Position numbers and translations under genes: made by a program | The notes under the pieces: generated by a model | Databases searched by the model: none | What the model saw: only the letters and a program-made list of their open reading frames with translations | Told to the model about the DNA's origin: nothing | DNA from: Mangrovimonas futianensis | GTDB taxonomy: Bacteria > Bacteroidota > Bacteroidia > Flavobacteriales > Flavobacteriaceae | DNA length: 64,000 bases | Direction of reading: 5' to 3' | NCBI RefSeq assembly: GCF_021245805.1 | Contig: NZ_JAJJNF010000008.1 | Location: 1-64,000 of the forward strand | Part shown: positions 43,040 to 51,859 of the stretch, in pieces | Layout of the letters: every line of letters starts with the position of its first letter | Numbering within the stretch: position 1 is the first letter of the stretch

Positions 43040-45694
43040 ATGCGAAAAATTACGTTTTTATGTTTTATTGTTTTATTGGCCTTTATGGGGTCAATACACG
43101 CCCAAAGCACCATTAATATTACAACATCTGGTGGGAGCTGGACGGGTGAAAAGTGGGTAAGTATAACCACTGAAATAAATGGAGGTGGTACTCAAATTTG
43201 GGGTCAAGGAAATGGTACTCAATGTGATGGAGCTGGCCTAATTAATGTTGATATTGAGATCGATCCAGGAACCTATTTTGTTAATTGCTATGATCAGTAT
43301 GATGATGGCTGGGATGGAACTCTTATCACCGTTACCGCTTATGGTGATGTTATAGGAAATAATGGAGGGGAATCTCCAGATGATGGTGAGGATACAGATT
43401 CATCAACTAGTTGTGAGGGAACACCAGAAGAATTGGAAGCTTCATTTCAAATTATTGTACCAGAAGCACCAAGTTGTTTGATGCCTTCTGGTTTAACAGC
43501 TTCAGAAATAACCACTTCATCAGCAATATTATCTTGGACTGAGGAAGGAACTGCTTCAATTTACAATGTAGAAGTGGTAGAAGCTGGAGTAACTCCAACA
43601 GAAAACCCAACCGATTCCGGTGTGGCTATCGGGTTTACCAAAACAGGTTTAAGTGTATATACGGAATATGAGTACTATGTGCAAGCCGATTGTGAGGGTA
43701 ACGGAACTAGTGATTGGGTAGGCCCATATTCGTTTACGACACTTCCAACGCCACCAGCAAATGATGAATGTTCTGATGCTGTTTCTTTAACAGTCAATCC
43801 CGACTATGATTGTGCAGTTGTTACTAACGGGACAATATTAGGAGCAACAGATTCTGGAGTTGATAATTGTGGTGGCACACCAGACGATGATGTTTGGTAT
43901 AGCTTTGTGGCGACTGATGAAGTTCATATGGTATCTTTAATTAATATTTCGGGATCAACAGTTGATATGTACCATGCTATTTATGACGGTTCTTCTGGTT
44001 GTGGTTCTTTAGGGGAACCTTTGGAATGCAATGATGGTGATTCTTCTGAATTGGATGGACTTACCCCTGGAAATACCTATTACGTTCAAGTTTTTACTTG
44101 GACAGCGACTGGAGGCCAGACTTCTGTTTTTGATATATGTGTTGGAACATTGCCTTGTTTGGAAGGTGAGGCCACTGGAACAATTGTATCTGATTGCGAT
44201 AACACACAATTCTCTATTGATGTTGAAGTGACGAATCAAGAGGATATTACTGATTTAACCGATGGAACCACTACAATTGAAGTAACTGGTGAAGGAACTT
44301 ATACTTTCGGACCTTATGCTAGTGGCACTACCGTAAACATCGAAGCGCTTCATACAGATGATTATTGCGATTTTGAGGTGGATGAGTTTTATTTTCAATG
44401 CCCAGAGGAAATTATCTGTGGAACTACCTTAAGTGAAACTTATTGCTATGAAAATAATGAAAGTGTGGTTTTTAGTTACACTTCAAGTGATGGTGTTAGT
44501 CCTTTGTTAATTGAATTTTCCCAAGGGACATTAGAATATGATTCTTGGTGGGGAGATACTTTCGATGATTTGGTAATTTATGATGGTTCTGATAATTCGG
44601 GGATTGTTTTATTTAATAGTGATATAGATGGTGATGATTTGACGGGACTAAGTTTCCAGGCTAATTCAGGAAGTATTTATATGGAATTTGAATCTGATGG
44701 TACAGGATCATGTGGTGAAGGCACGGAAACATCTTGGGCGTATGATATATCTTGTGTGTCTTGTGTCCCTGCAGATGTCATAGCAGGGGTGGTTCCTAAC
44801 TGTGATTCAGATGAATTTTTTGTAGAAATTGGAATTGCAACGGTTGATGATTTTGGTGACTTAGTAACCCTTACTGATGGTGCAGGTCAATCTGAAACAG
44901 TCAGTACCTCACAGCAATTATATATTTTTGGTCCTTACCCTAATGGTACAGAAGTGACTATTACCGCAGAACACTCAGATGCTGCCTGTGATTTTGAAGT
45001 AGGTACTTGGGAATTTTATTGCCCTCCTGCAAATGATGATTGTGAAGGGGCAGAAATGCTTACGGTAGGACCTTCAGTTGAAGCCTATCCAGTGGATGGG
45101 ACAGTTCTTGGAGCAACTGAAGATGCAGAGCCAAATGATTGTGGGTTGAATGGTCCTGGTGTATGGTACGCAGTTGTTGTACCAGCGAATGGAAGTGTCA
45201 ATATTGAAACAGCTACAGATTCAAATGGAACGACCGGATTTGATTCTGTAATTGAAGCATTTTCTGGGTCTTGTGGTTCACTGACATCGATTGATTGTGA
45301 TGATGACGGTGCCGCTACTGGAAACTATTCGCTTCTTGAATTGAATGACCTGACACCTGGTGAAACGATTTACGTAAGAGTTTGGGAGTATGGAGGAAAT
45401 GAAACAGAACCTTTTTCAATTTCTGCATATAATGAAACCCTATCAACTCAAGATTTTGATACCCAAGAATTGTTTTCTTATTTCCCTAACCCGGTTGAAA
45501 ATAGTTTAACCATTAAGGCACAACAATCCATTGAATTGGTTGAGGTGTACAACATGTTAGGGCAAATGGTTGCCAATGAAACACCAAATAACTTGGAAGG
45601 TACCATTGATATGAGTGCCCTTGCAGCTGGATCATATTTTGTGAAGGTAACTATTGGAAATAGTTCTGAAACAATTAGAATAGTGAAGAAGTAA
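43040..45694 (+). CDS. Large T9SS-secreted surface protein with fibronectin type III, CUB-like and repeat modules
   Basis: An 884-residue exported protein. After the signal peptide (1-21, ending SIHAQ) come a beta domain with CYDQYDDGWDGT, a fibronectin type III domain at about 150-238 (PSCLMPSGLTASEITTSSA), and a PPC-like beta domain (PANDECSDAVSLTV). An approximately 80-residue module follows at about 375-455, then a CUB-like domain at 457-575, a second copy of the module at 576-660 and another PPC-like domain. It ends with a type A T9SS sorting domain (FSYFPNPVENSLTI to ETIRIVKK, about 810-884). It is strongly acidic and Cys-rich, without a visible enzyme motif; probably adhesive. It is a single-gene unit with its own terminator. 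Confidence 0.88.
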   Translation: MRKITFLCFIVLLAFMGSIHAQSTINITTSGGSWTGEKWVSITTEINGGGTQIWGQGNGTQCDGAGLINVDIEIDPGTYFVNCYDQYDDGWDGTLITVTAYGDVIGNNGGESPDDGEDTDSSTSCEGTPEELEASFQIIVPEAPSCLMPSGLTASEITTSSAILSWTEEGTASIYNVEVVEAGVTPTENPTDSGVAIGFTKTGLSVYTEYEYYVQADCEGNGTSDWVGPYSFTTLPTPPANDECSDAVSLTVNPDYDCAVVTNGTILGATDSGVDNCGGTPDDDVWYSFVATDEVHMVSLINISGSTVDMYHAIYDGSSGCGSLGEPLECNDGDSSELDGLTPGNTYYVQVFTWTATGGQTSVFDICVGTLPCLEGEATGTIVSDCDNTQFSIDVEVTNQEDITDLTDGTTTIEVTGEGTYTFGPYASGTTVNIEALHTDDYCDFEVDEFYFQCPEEIICGTTLSETYCYENNESVVFSYTSSDGVSPLLIEFSQGTLEYDSWWGDTFDDLVIYDGSDNSGIVLFNSDIDGDDLTGLSFQANSGSIYMEFESDGTGSCGEGTETSWAYDISCVSCVPADVIAGVVPNCDSDEFFVEIGIATVDDFGDLVTLTDGAGQSETVSTSQQLYIFGPYPNGTEVTITAEHSDAACDFEVGTWEFYCPPANDDCEGAEMLTVGPSVEAYPVDGTVLGATEDAEPNDCGLNGPGVWYAVVVPANGSVNIETATDSNGTTGFDSVIEAFSGSCGSLTSIDCDDDGAATGNYSLLELNDLTPGETIYVRVWEYGGNETEPFSISAYNETLSTQDFDTQELFSYFPNPVENSLTIKAQQSIELVEVYNMLGQMVANETPNNLEGTIDMSALAAGSYFVKVTIGNSSETIRIVKK

Positions 45695-46112
45695 AAACTC
45701 TGATTTTAATAGAGTTTAATCAATATATAAAAAGGTTGCCCATGGGCAACCTTTTTTGGGTTTTATTATTATTCTAAGTTATTGAATTAAAAATTTTAAA
45801 ATTTAACGTTAAAAATTAAGATTTATTCTTACATTATGCGCTATAATAAAATAGAAGCATTTCTATTTTTGACCCTATCTGATAACATATATTCTCGTCC
45901 TCAAATTACAGCAAATGTTCAATCAGGTTAAATTTATCCGATAAATTCACAATTTTATGCATTTCCTACTAATCAATGTAATCATTAGGATAAATTATTA
46001 ATAATTTAAAACTGAAATTGAAATATTAAATTATAATTAAATTTTTGTTAATTGTTTTAATGTATTACTTTTCGTTTCTAATTACTCCTATAAAACTTTA
46101 ATTAATAAGCGT
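45695..46112. other. 418-base intergenic region between the two surface-protein genes
   Basis: Holds the terminator at 45731-45757; the rest is extremely AT-rich with runs of T and A and the palindrome AAATTTTAAAATTT. No credible reading frame and no consensus -7 box close to the next ATG were found. Confidence 0.75.
45731..45757 (+). terminator. Terminator of the first surface-protein gene
   Basis: AAAGGTTGCC pairs perfectly with GGCAACCTTT around CATG and runs into TTTTTT, 37 bases after the stop codon. Confidence 0.92.
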
Positions 46113-49100
46113 ATGAAAAAAATTACATTTTGGCTTTTTGCTTTTATTTTTTGTACAATGACTTGGCAGATGAATGCTCAGGTTTTTGTAAACGAGAATT
46201 TCGATTCTGGTACACCTTCGGGTTGGTCAACCTCTTACACCAATACTTCTACACAAGCATGTTCCGGAAATTCTCAAAGGAGAAATCTTTATTCTTGGTC
46301 AACTACTGCAGATTTAACGAGCCCTAATTATTTCGGGGCTTCCAATGAGACAGATTTAGGCTTTTCCTTTGATTACAAAATTGTAAATTATTCAGATCAA
46401 ACAGTAGCTACCTCTGCTGGTTGGGGAACAGCTGAATTTCAGTATTCTTTGGATGATGGTGCCAATTGGACAACAGTATTTACCATTAATGATGATAATC
46501 ACATTGTAAGTAATGAATGTGCCAATATGGGTGGTGTTATTCCGGCGGCCTCTTTACCAGAAGGATCAGATGTTAAACTGAGAATATATAATGTCTGGGC
46601 AACAGGTGATTATTATTTTTATGTGGATAACTTTTTTGCCAGTCAGGAAATTGTATTGCCTCCTAATTGTGATGCAGGTCTTGCTTTTCCAGCTGATGGA
46701 GCAGTCAATGCTCCAACTACAGGAGATATTTCCTGGGATGTAGCTACTGGTGCACCGCTTGGTTACAGTTTGACTGTAGGTACAACCTCAAGTGGCTCAG
46801 AAGTATTTTCTGGAGATGTTGGCAATGTGACTAGTTATTCTTTGGGAACCTTAGATCCTGCAACGATGTATTATGTCTCTATTGTTCCATATAATGACAA
46901 TGGTGATGCAACTGAGTGTTCTGAATATTCATTTACAACGGTAGCTATGCCTACCTGTACTGCTAATTTAGTTGCTACACCAGATCCAGAGTGTGGAAAC
47001 ATTGGTTCTACCTCATTGACTTGGGATGCCTTGGATATAGCAGATGGATATTATTTAACCCTTGGAACAACGCCCGGAGGAACTGATATCTATGATAATG
47101 AAGATTTAGGTGATGTAACGATGTATTCAGTTCCTGGTGATTTTCAAGATGCAGGAATAACATATTATTGGACCATATTACCTTATAATACAGCAGGTGC
47201 AGCTGTTGATTGTGCCGAGGAAACTTATACGACTTCCGAAAATTTATGTTATTGTACTTCTGTTCCAACCAGTGTAGACGGACAGGGAATTACCAACGTT
47301 TTATTGGGAGACACAGATTTTCCTATCACCTATGAAGCAGACGGTGCATTTTATGAAGATTTAACTGGTGCCCCAGTTGATGTTTATACAAGTGTCAATA
47401 CCGTTTTAGAGTTAACAATCAGCACAGGTACTTATAGTTACGGTGCATTTGTTTGGATCGATTACAATGATGATTCAGATTTTGATGATGATGGTGAATT
47501 GGTATTTACTCCAGATGATACACCTATGTCAAACAGCTTTTTAGATTTGTCATTTACTATTCCTGCAGACGCTGTTTTGGGAGAGCATAGAATGCGAATT
47601 ATTATGGATTGGAATGGTAACCAAACTGAAGGACCTTGTTATAGTGGTTCTTATGGGCATTCTGTTGATGTTGATATCAATATAATGGAATCTACCTGTA
47701 CACCAGGAGTTGCTGAAGGATCTTTAATAGAAGATTGTGATAACAGTCAGTTTTTTGTTGATGTAGAGGTAACAGAAGTTGGGGATATAATTGAATTAAC
47801 AGATGGAACAACTACCTTATCAGTAACTGAGACAGGTGTGTTTAGCTTTGGACCATATGATGATGCTTCCGAAGCAACCATTTCTGCAGTACATTCAGAT
47901 GACGTTTGTGACTTTGAAGTAGGGACATTTACAAATACTTGTGGTGCAATTTGTGAAACAGCAATCCCTATTACTGCGTTGCCATATGATACAAATGATG
48001 ATACAGCTAATTATTTTGATGACTATTCTGGATCTCCAGGAAATTGTAATAGCAGTAGCTATTTAAATGGGGATGATGTGTTTTATCAGTATGATGCTGT
48101 TGCAGATAGTAACTTGTTGATTAGTCTCTATGATTTATCCGACAATTATGCAGGGTTATTTGTTTATACTTCTTGTGAAGATATAGGAACGAACTGTATT
48201 GCTTCGGTTTCTAATGGTTGGGGTACTGGTGACCTTTCTTTTGAGATGGAGGTTACTGCTGGAACTAGTTATTATTTTGTGATTTCTACTTGGGCTTCTC
48301 CTCAAAGTACTGAGTATGGTTTCAGTATTATTGAGTACAATTGTGTGCAAGGTGTGGCTGAAGCTACAGTAGATTCAGATTGTGATAACGATCAATTTTA
48401 TATAGATGTAGAAGTGTCAGAAGTAGGTGATATGATTCAATTAAATGACGGTACTACTACTTTGGATGTTACAGCTGCTGGCACATATACCTTTGGACCA
48501 TATGTTAATGGTTCAGAAGTTACTGTATCTGGGGTTCATGAAGATTCTAGCTGTGATTTTGAGGTTGGAACGATTGCTTATTCCTGTCCAATACCAGGTC
48601 AAATTTGTGAAACAGCTATAGAAATAGGTGAATTACCATATTTAACCAGCGATGATACTGCAAATTACTTTGATGATTATGAAAATGGTTCAAGTAGCTG
48701 TAGTTCTTATTACATGAGTGGAGATGATGTAGTGTATTCCTTCACGCCAGATACAGATGATGTTTACACCATTACTTTAAGCAATTTAGGATCAACATGG
48801 TCTGGACTTCATGTTTTAGACGGGTGTCCAAATACTGATCCTACTTGTATAGGATTCGAAGGAAGCTCAAATAGTGATGATAGAATTGTAGAGGTTGAGT
48901 TGTTTGCAGGTTCAACGTATTATATTATTGTTTCTACCTGGGCATCTCCTCAGAGCACCACTTATGATTTGAGTATTGAAACAGAATCGCTTTCAGTGCA
49001 AGATGTGACCATGGACAATTTATTTGAATTTTACCCTAATCCGGTTTCTGAAACTTTAAATATTAAAGCAAAACAAGTTGTTGAAAAGGTTGAGGTATAT

Positions 49101-49244
49101 AATACTTTGGGTCAAATAGTAATAACTAATTTGCCTAACAATACCAATCCGGTTTTAGATATGAATCAATTAAAATCAGGAACCTATTTTGTTAAAGTAT
49201 CCATCAACGGTTTGACAGAAACTATTAGAATTGTTAAAAAGTAG
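46113..49244 (+). CDS. Large T9SS-secreted surface protein with GEVED domain and tandem repeat units
   Basis: A 1043-residue exported protein related to the one before it. Signal peptide 1-22 (WQMNAQ), a jelly-roll-like domain (FVNENFDSGTPSGWSTSYT), and two fibronectin-like domains (about 190-375) lead to a GEVED domain (FVWIDYNDDSDFDDDGELV to GEHRMRIIMDW, about 445-510). Then a unit occurs twice, at about 533-745 and 748-965. Each copy has an approximately 80-residue beta module (CDNxQFxxDVEV, FGPY, CDFEVGT) and a PPC-like domain containing DDTANYFDDY and STWASPQST. A type A T9SS sorting domain ends it (LFEFYPNPVSETLNI to ETIRIVKK). The near-identity of the repeat copies points to recent internal duplication. 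Probable adhesin; no enzyme motif. Confidence 0.88.
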   Translation: MKKITFWLFAFIFCTMTWQMNAQVFVNENFDSGTPSGWSTSYTNTSTQACSGNSQRRNLYSWSTTADLTSPNYFGASNETDLGFSFDYKIVNYSDQTVATSAGWGTAEFQYSLDDGANWTTVFTINDDNHIVSNECANMGGVIPAASLPEGSDVKLRIYNVWATGDYYFYVDNFFASQEIVLPPNCDAGLAFPADGAVNAPTTGDISWDVATGAPLGYSLTVGTTSSGSEVFSGDVGNVTSYSLGTLDPATMYYVSIVPYNDNGDATECSEYSFTTVAMPTCTANLVATPDPECGNIGSTSLTWDALDIADGYYLTLGTTPGGTDIYDNEDLGDVTMYSVPGDFQDAGITYYWTILPYNTAGAAVDCAEETYTTSENLCYCTSVPTSVDGQGITNVLLGDTDFPITYEADGAFYEDLTGAPVDVYTSVNTVLELTISTGTYSYGAFVWIDYNDDSDFDDDGELVFTPDDTPMSNSFLDLSFTIPADAVLGEHRMRIIMDWNGNQTEGPCYSGSYGHSVDVDINIMESTCTPGVAEGSLIEDCDNSQFFVDVEVTEVGDIIELTDGTTTLSVTETGVFSFGPYDDASEATISAVHSDDVCDFEVGTFTNTCGAICETAIPITALPYDTNDDTANYFDDYSGSPGNCNSSSYLNGDDVFYQYDAVADSNLLISLYDLSDNYAGLFVYTSCEDIGTNCIASVSNGWGTGDLSFEMEVTAGTSYYFVISTWASPQSTEYGFSIIEYNCVQGVAEATVDSDCDNDQFYIDVEVSEVGDMIQLNDGTTTLDVTAAGTYTFGPYVNGSEVTVSGVHEDSSCDFEVGTIAYSCPIPGQICETAIEIGELPYLTSDDTANYFDDYENGSSSCSSYYMSGDDVVYSFTPDTDDVYTITLSNLGSTWSGLHVLDGCPNTDPTCIGFEGSSNSDDRIVEVELFAGSTYYIIVSTWASPQSTTYDLSIETESLSVQDVTMDNLFEFYPNPVSETLNIKAKQVVEKVEVYNTLGQIVITNLPNNTNPVLDMNQLKSGTYFVKVSINGLTETIRIVKK

Positions 49245-49278
49245 ATGATTTAGTTTAAAAATTTAAGATTATAATTAA

Positions 49279-49307
49279 AGCCACCTTCAAAAAGGTGGCT
49301 TTTTTTT
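49279..49307 (+). terminator. Terminator of the second surface-protein gene
   Basis: AAGCCACCTT pairs with AAGGTGGCTT around CAAAA and is followed by a run of T, 34 bases past the stop codon. Confidence 0.92.
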
Positions 49308-49562
49308 ATAAAAAGTATAAAACCTTATAATTTGCTAGAAGCCAGTTATAAGAGATTTGTTTGCAGTGTTTTATATTTATAATACACCTAGTTTAATACC
49401 TGTTTTATTTGTCAATTTTAAATTCCTTTTGATTGCATTCTGTAATTTATTTGGTTAATTCAGTTAAATTTTGTTGATTTGAAAGTATTTTTTCGCATAA
49501 ATACTATTGATTAATAACTTGATGAGATTATCAATTAAGCATTGATTTTTTCATTTGTTGCC

Positions 49563-49592
49563 AATTTGAATGCCCAATTGGGCATTCAAATT
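49563..49592. repeat. Perfect 30-bp inverted repeat (palindrome)
   Basis: AATTTGAATGCCC, central AATT, then GGGCATTCAAATT: the sequence equals its own reverse complement over 30 bases. The following TTTTGC on the plus strand could make it a terminator, but nothing obvious is upstream to terminate. It could also bind a dimeric regulator. Confidence 0.9.
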
Positions 49593-49725
49593 TTGCATTA
49601 ATCGAGCAGGGGAAGAGGAAATGAAAAGTAAGAGAGCTTGCGCTTAAAGCTACAATCAACTTATAAAATGGAACTCTGGATTTCTTCAAACCATTGAAGG
49701 AATAAGGAATGAGAATAAATAGAAT

Positions 49726-49760
49726 AGAGAGAGTTGCTTTATTTCTCTCTTTTAATTTTT
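49726..49760 (+). terminator. Possible terminator hairpin of a small transcript
   Basis: AGAGAG pairs with CTCTCT around a 13-base loop and is followed by TTTTAATTTTT. The stem is short and the loop long, so it is weak. A perfect six-base hairpin CTTCAA/TTGAAG with loop ACCA stands 26 bases before it (49684-49699). Confidence 0.4.
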
Positions 49761-49830
49761 ATAATTGGTTCCACTAAAACGATTAGATTCATTTAAGAAT
49801 AGATGCGTCTACTTAACTAACCAACTATGC

Positions 49831-49863
49831 AAAAGCCACCCTAATTTTGGGTGGCTTTTTTTA
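49831..49863 (+). terminator. Second terminator in the 49.2-49.9 kb gap
   Basis: AAAAGCCACCC pairs with GGGTGGCTTTT around TAATTTT, followed by T. Its stem resembles that at 49279-49307 (GCCACC core). No gene ends upstream of it, apart from any small RNA, so it hints at a separate transcript. Confidence 0.85.
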
Positions 49864-49874
49864 TGTGCTTTAAC

Positions 49875-49882
49875 TACATTTG
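49875..49882 (+). promoter_or_regulatory. -7 box TACATTTG of the glycosyltransferase unit, near-leaderless
   Basis: TACATTTG ends five bases before the ATG chosen at 49887. If used, the mRNA would have almost no leader. It also argues against the GTG at 49851, which lies inside the preceding terminator. Confidence 0.45.
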
Positions 49883-49886
49883 TTTT

Positions 49887-50891
49887 ATGGAATTGCGATT
49901 TTCATTTATAATACCCATTTATAACCGGCCCCAAGAACTTGAAGAGTTGTTAATGAGCCTCTGTCAACTGCATGCAAATGCTCCCTTTGAGGTCGTAGTA
50001 GTAGAGGATGGGTCAACAATTTCCTCTAAAGAGGTTGTGAATGAATACGCTGAAAAGCTAAATATTTCTTACTATTATAAAGAGAATACAGGCCCCGGCG
50101 ATTCAAGAAATTATGGAATGAAACGTGCCAAGGGGAATTATTTTCTCATTCTTGATTCAGATTGTATCATACCCAAACATTACTTGGTTGAAGTAGAGAG
50201 AAGTTTGGCCGATAGTTTTGTTCATTGTTTTGGAGGGCCTGATGCAGCTCATGATACTTTTTCCAATTTGCAAAAGGCAATTAATTTTTCCATGACGTCT
50301 TTTTTGACTACGGGGGGCATTAGAGGTGGAAATGAATCGGTTGATAAGTTTCAACCCAGAAGTTTTAACATGGGATTATCTAAAGAGGCTTTTCAAGCCT
50401 GTGGTGGCTTTGGAACCATTCATCCAGGTGAAGATCCTGATTTAACGCTCAGACTATGGAATTTAGGTTATGAAACAAGATTAATACCTTCAGCATTTGT
50501 GTATCACAAAAGACGAATCTCATGGAAAAAATTCTACCAACAAGTGAGAAAATTTGGTTTGGTGCGGCCCATTTTGAACCATTGGCACCCCACTTCCAAA
50601 AAAATCACCTATTGGTTTCCTAGTCTTTTTGTTTTGGGTTTTATGGTCTCATTAATTTTAGTGATTTTTAAAATCTATTGGCTGTTCTTTTGTTATATGG
50701 CTTATCTTGGAATAGGTTTTGCGATAAGTTTGTGGAATAACAAAAGCTTTACTGTAGCCATATTGAGTGTCCCCGCAATTCTTGTTCAGTTTGTGGGATA
50801 TGGTTTCGGTTTTTTGGAATCCACAATTAAAATTGGTTTCTTGAAAAGAAATCCGGAGAAAAGTTTCCCTAAATTATTTTTTAAACATTAA
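49887..50891 (+). CDS. Family 2 glycosyltransferase with C-terminal membrane helices
   Basis: A 334-residue inverting GT-A transferase: FSFIIPIYNRPQELEELLMSL at the start, nucleotide-sugar DxD motif in ILDSDCIIP near residue 90, and an acceptor-side GEDPDLTLRLWNLGYE motif with the catalytic Asp near 190. Residues about 240-320 form three membrane helices. The frame reaches back to GTG 49851, but that lies within a terminator, so ATG 49887 is preferred. It is first of a unit with a YbbR-like gene and coaE. Acceptor unknown. Confidence 0.88.
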   Translation: MELRFSFIIPIYNRPQELEELLMSLCQLHANAPFEVVVVEDGSTISSKEVVNEYAEKLNISYYYKENTGPGDSRNYGMKRAKGNYFLILDSDCIIPKHYLVEVERSLADSFVHCFGGPDAAHDTFSNLQKAINFSMTSFLTTGGIRGGNESVDKFQPRSFNMGLSKEAFQACGGFGTIHPGEDPDLTLRLWNLGYETRLIPSAFVYHKRRISWKKFYQQVRKFGLVRPILNHWHPTSKKITYWFPSLFVLGFMVSLILVIFKIYWLFFCYMAYLGIGFAISLWNNKSFTVAILSVPAILVQFVGYGFGFLESTIKIGFLKRNPEKSFPKLFFKH

Positions 50892-51859
50892 TGGTTGCCT
50901 ACTTAAAATCTAAAATATTATCATCTTTTAAGAGTAAAAAAATAAATGTGTTTTTATTGTTTTTACTTTTTTCATTTATTGTTTTGGTGTTTCTGAAACT
51001 CTCTAGCGTTTATACCAAAACCATTAGATTTCAAGTAAACCGTTTAAATGTTCCTGAGAACCATGTCATATTAAACAATAATAATCAAGTATTAAATTTA
51101 TCAGTAAGAACTAGCGGATTTAACTTGTTGAAGTACTATTACAAGAACCCGCAAATTGACATCGACTTTAAACGCAATCTATTTATTAAAGACAGTACTT
51201 ATTATTGGATTCAGAGTAAAGGTTTTTCAGCTATTAATGATCAATTTGCTAAGGATGTAGAGATTATTAGCATGACGCCAGATACTTTAAAGTTTCGATT
51301 TGATGTTAATGCTGTAAAGAAAGTGCCAATACAATCAGAAGTTCATTTAAATTTTCAACCTGGTTACGATTTGTTGAAAGATATCAGTATTGAGCCCGAT
51401 AGTATCAAAATAATCGGCCCCGAAATGTTGGTTTCAAAAATTAAATCCATTAAAACAGATTCTTTAGTGATCAACAATATTCAAGCTGATATTCATCAAG
51501 AGGTGACATTAAAATTACCTGACAATAAAGAGGAAAATTTGGTTTTTTCTCATAGCAAAGTTTTAATAGAGGGACGTGTGGAGAAATTTACAGAAGGACA
51601 AATAAAATTGCCTGTAAATGTCATTAATGTGCCACAGGATATTAATTTGAAATATTTCCCTAGAAAAATATCAGTTACATATTCCTCTAGTTTGTCTAAC
51701 TTTAATTCCATTAAGGCTGGAGATTTTAAGGTTGTTTGTGATTTTGACAAGGTAGTGGAAGGTACCAATTACTTGGTTCCAGAAATTGTGCAAAAGTCAG
51801 ACCATGCAAGACATGTGAAAATGTCGAAACAACCTATTGAATTTATTATTTTAAAATGA
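50891..51859 (+). CDS. YbbR-like domain protein (CdaR-related), membrane-anchored
   Basis: A 322-residue protein with one N-terminal transmembrane helix (about 19-38) and extracytoplasmic YbbR-like beta repeats: KKVPIQSEVHLNFQPGYDLL, EPDSIKIIGPEMLVSKIKSI, and IKLPVNVINVPQDINLKYFP. In Firmicutes, YbbR proteins (CdaR) regulate the cyclic-di-AMP cyclase CdaA; no cyclase gene is visible here, so the same role is only possible. Its start overlaps the glycosyltransferase stop (TAATG) and its end overlaps coaE by four bases. Confidence 0.8.
   Translation: MVAYLKSKILSSFKSKKINVFLLFLLFSFIVLVFLKLSSVYTKTIRFQVNRLNVPENHVILNNNNQVLNLSVRTSGFNLLKYYYKNPQIDIDFKRNLFIKDSTYYWIQSKGFSAINDQFAKDVEIISMTPDTLKFRFDVNAVKKVPIQSEVHLNFQPGYDLLKDISIEPDSIKIIGPEMLVSKIKSIKTDSLVINNIQADIHQEVTLKLPDNKEENLVFSHSKVLIEGRVEKFTEGQIKLPVNVINVPQDINLKYFPRKISVTYSSSLSNFNSIKAGDFKVVCDFDKVVEGTNYLVPEIVQKSDHARHVKMSKQPIEFIILK

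Larger units (their letters stand above)
49245..49886. other. 642-base non-coding stretch with palindrome and hairpins
   Basis: Contains the terminator of the surface-protein gene (49279-49307), a perfect 30-bp palindrome (49563-49592), hairpins at 49684-49699 and 49726-49750, and a second terminator (49831-49863). The stretch 49593-49760 is less AT-rich than its surroundings on the plus strand. Only tiny reading frames occur (for example eight codons at 49620). It may hold a small RNA gene. Confidence 0.6.

Noticed and set aside
45840..46100. Small gene or RNA between the surface-protein genes
   Set aside because: Extremely AT-rich, with no hairpin terminator beyond that of the upstream gene and no open frame of note.
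43040..49244. Enzymatic role of the two T9SS proteins
   Set aside because: Only binding-type beta domains are visible; no catalytic motif of a protease, nuclease or glycosidase.
49851..49886. GTG start of the glycosyltransferase at 49851
   Set aside because: It lies inside the terminator hairpin and before the -7 box; ATG 49887 gives a standard GT2 N-terminus.
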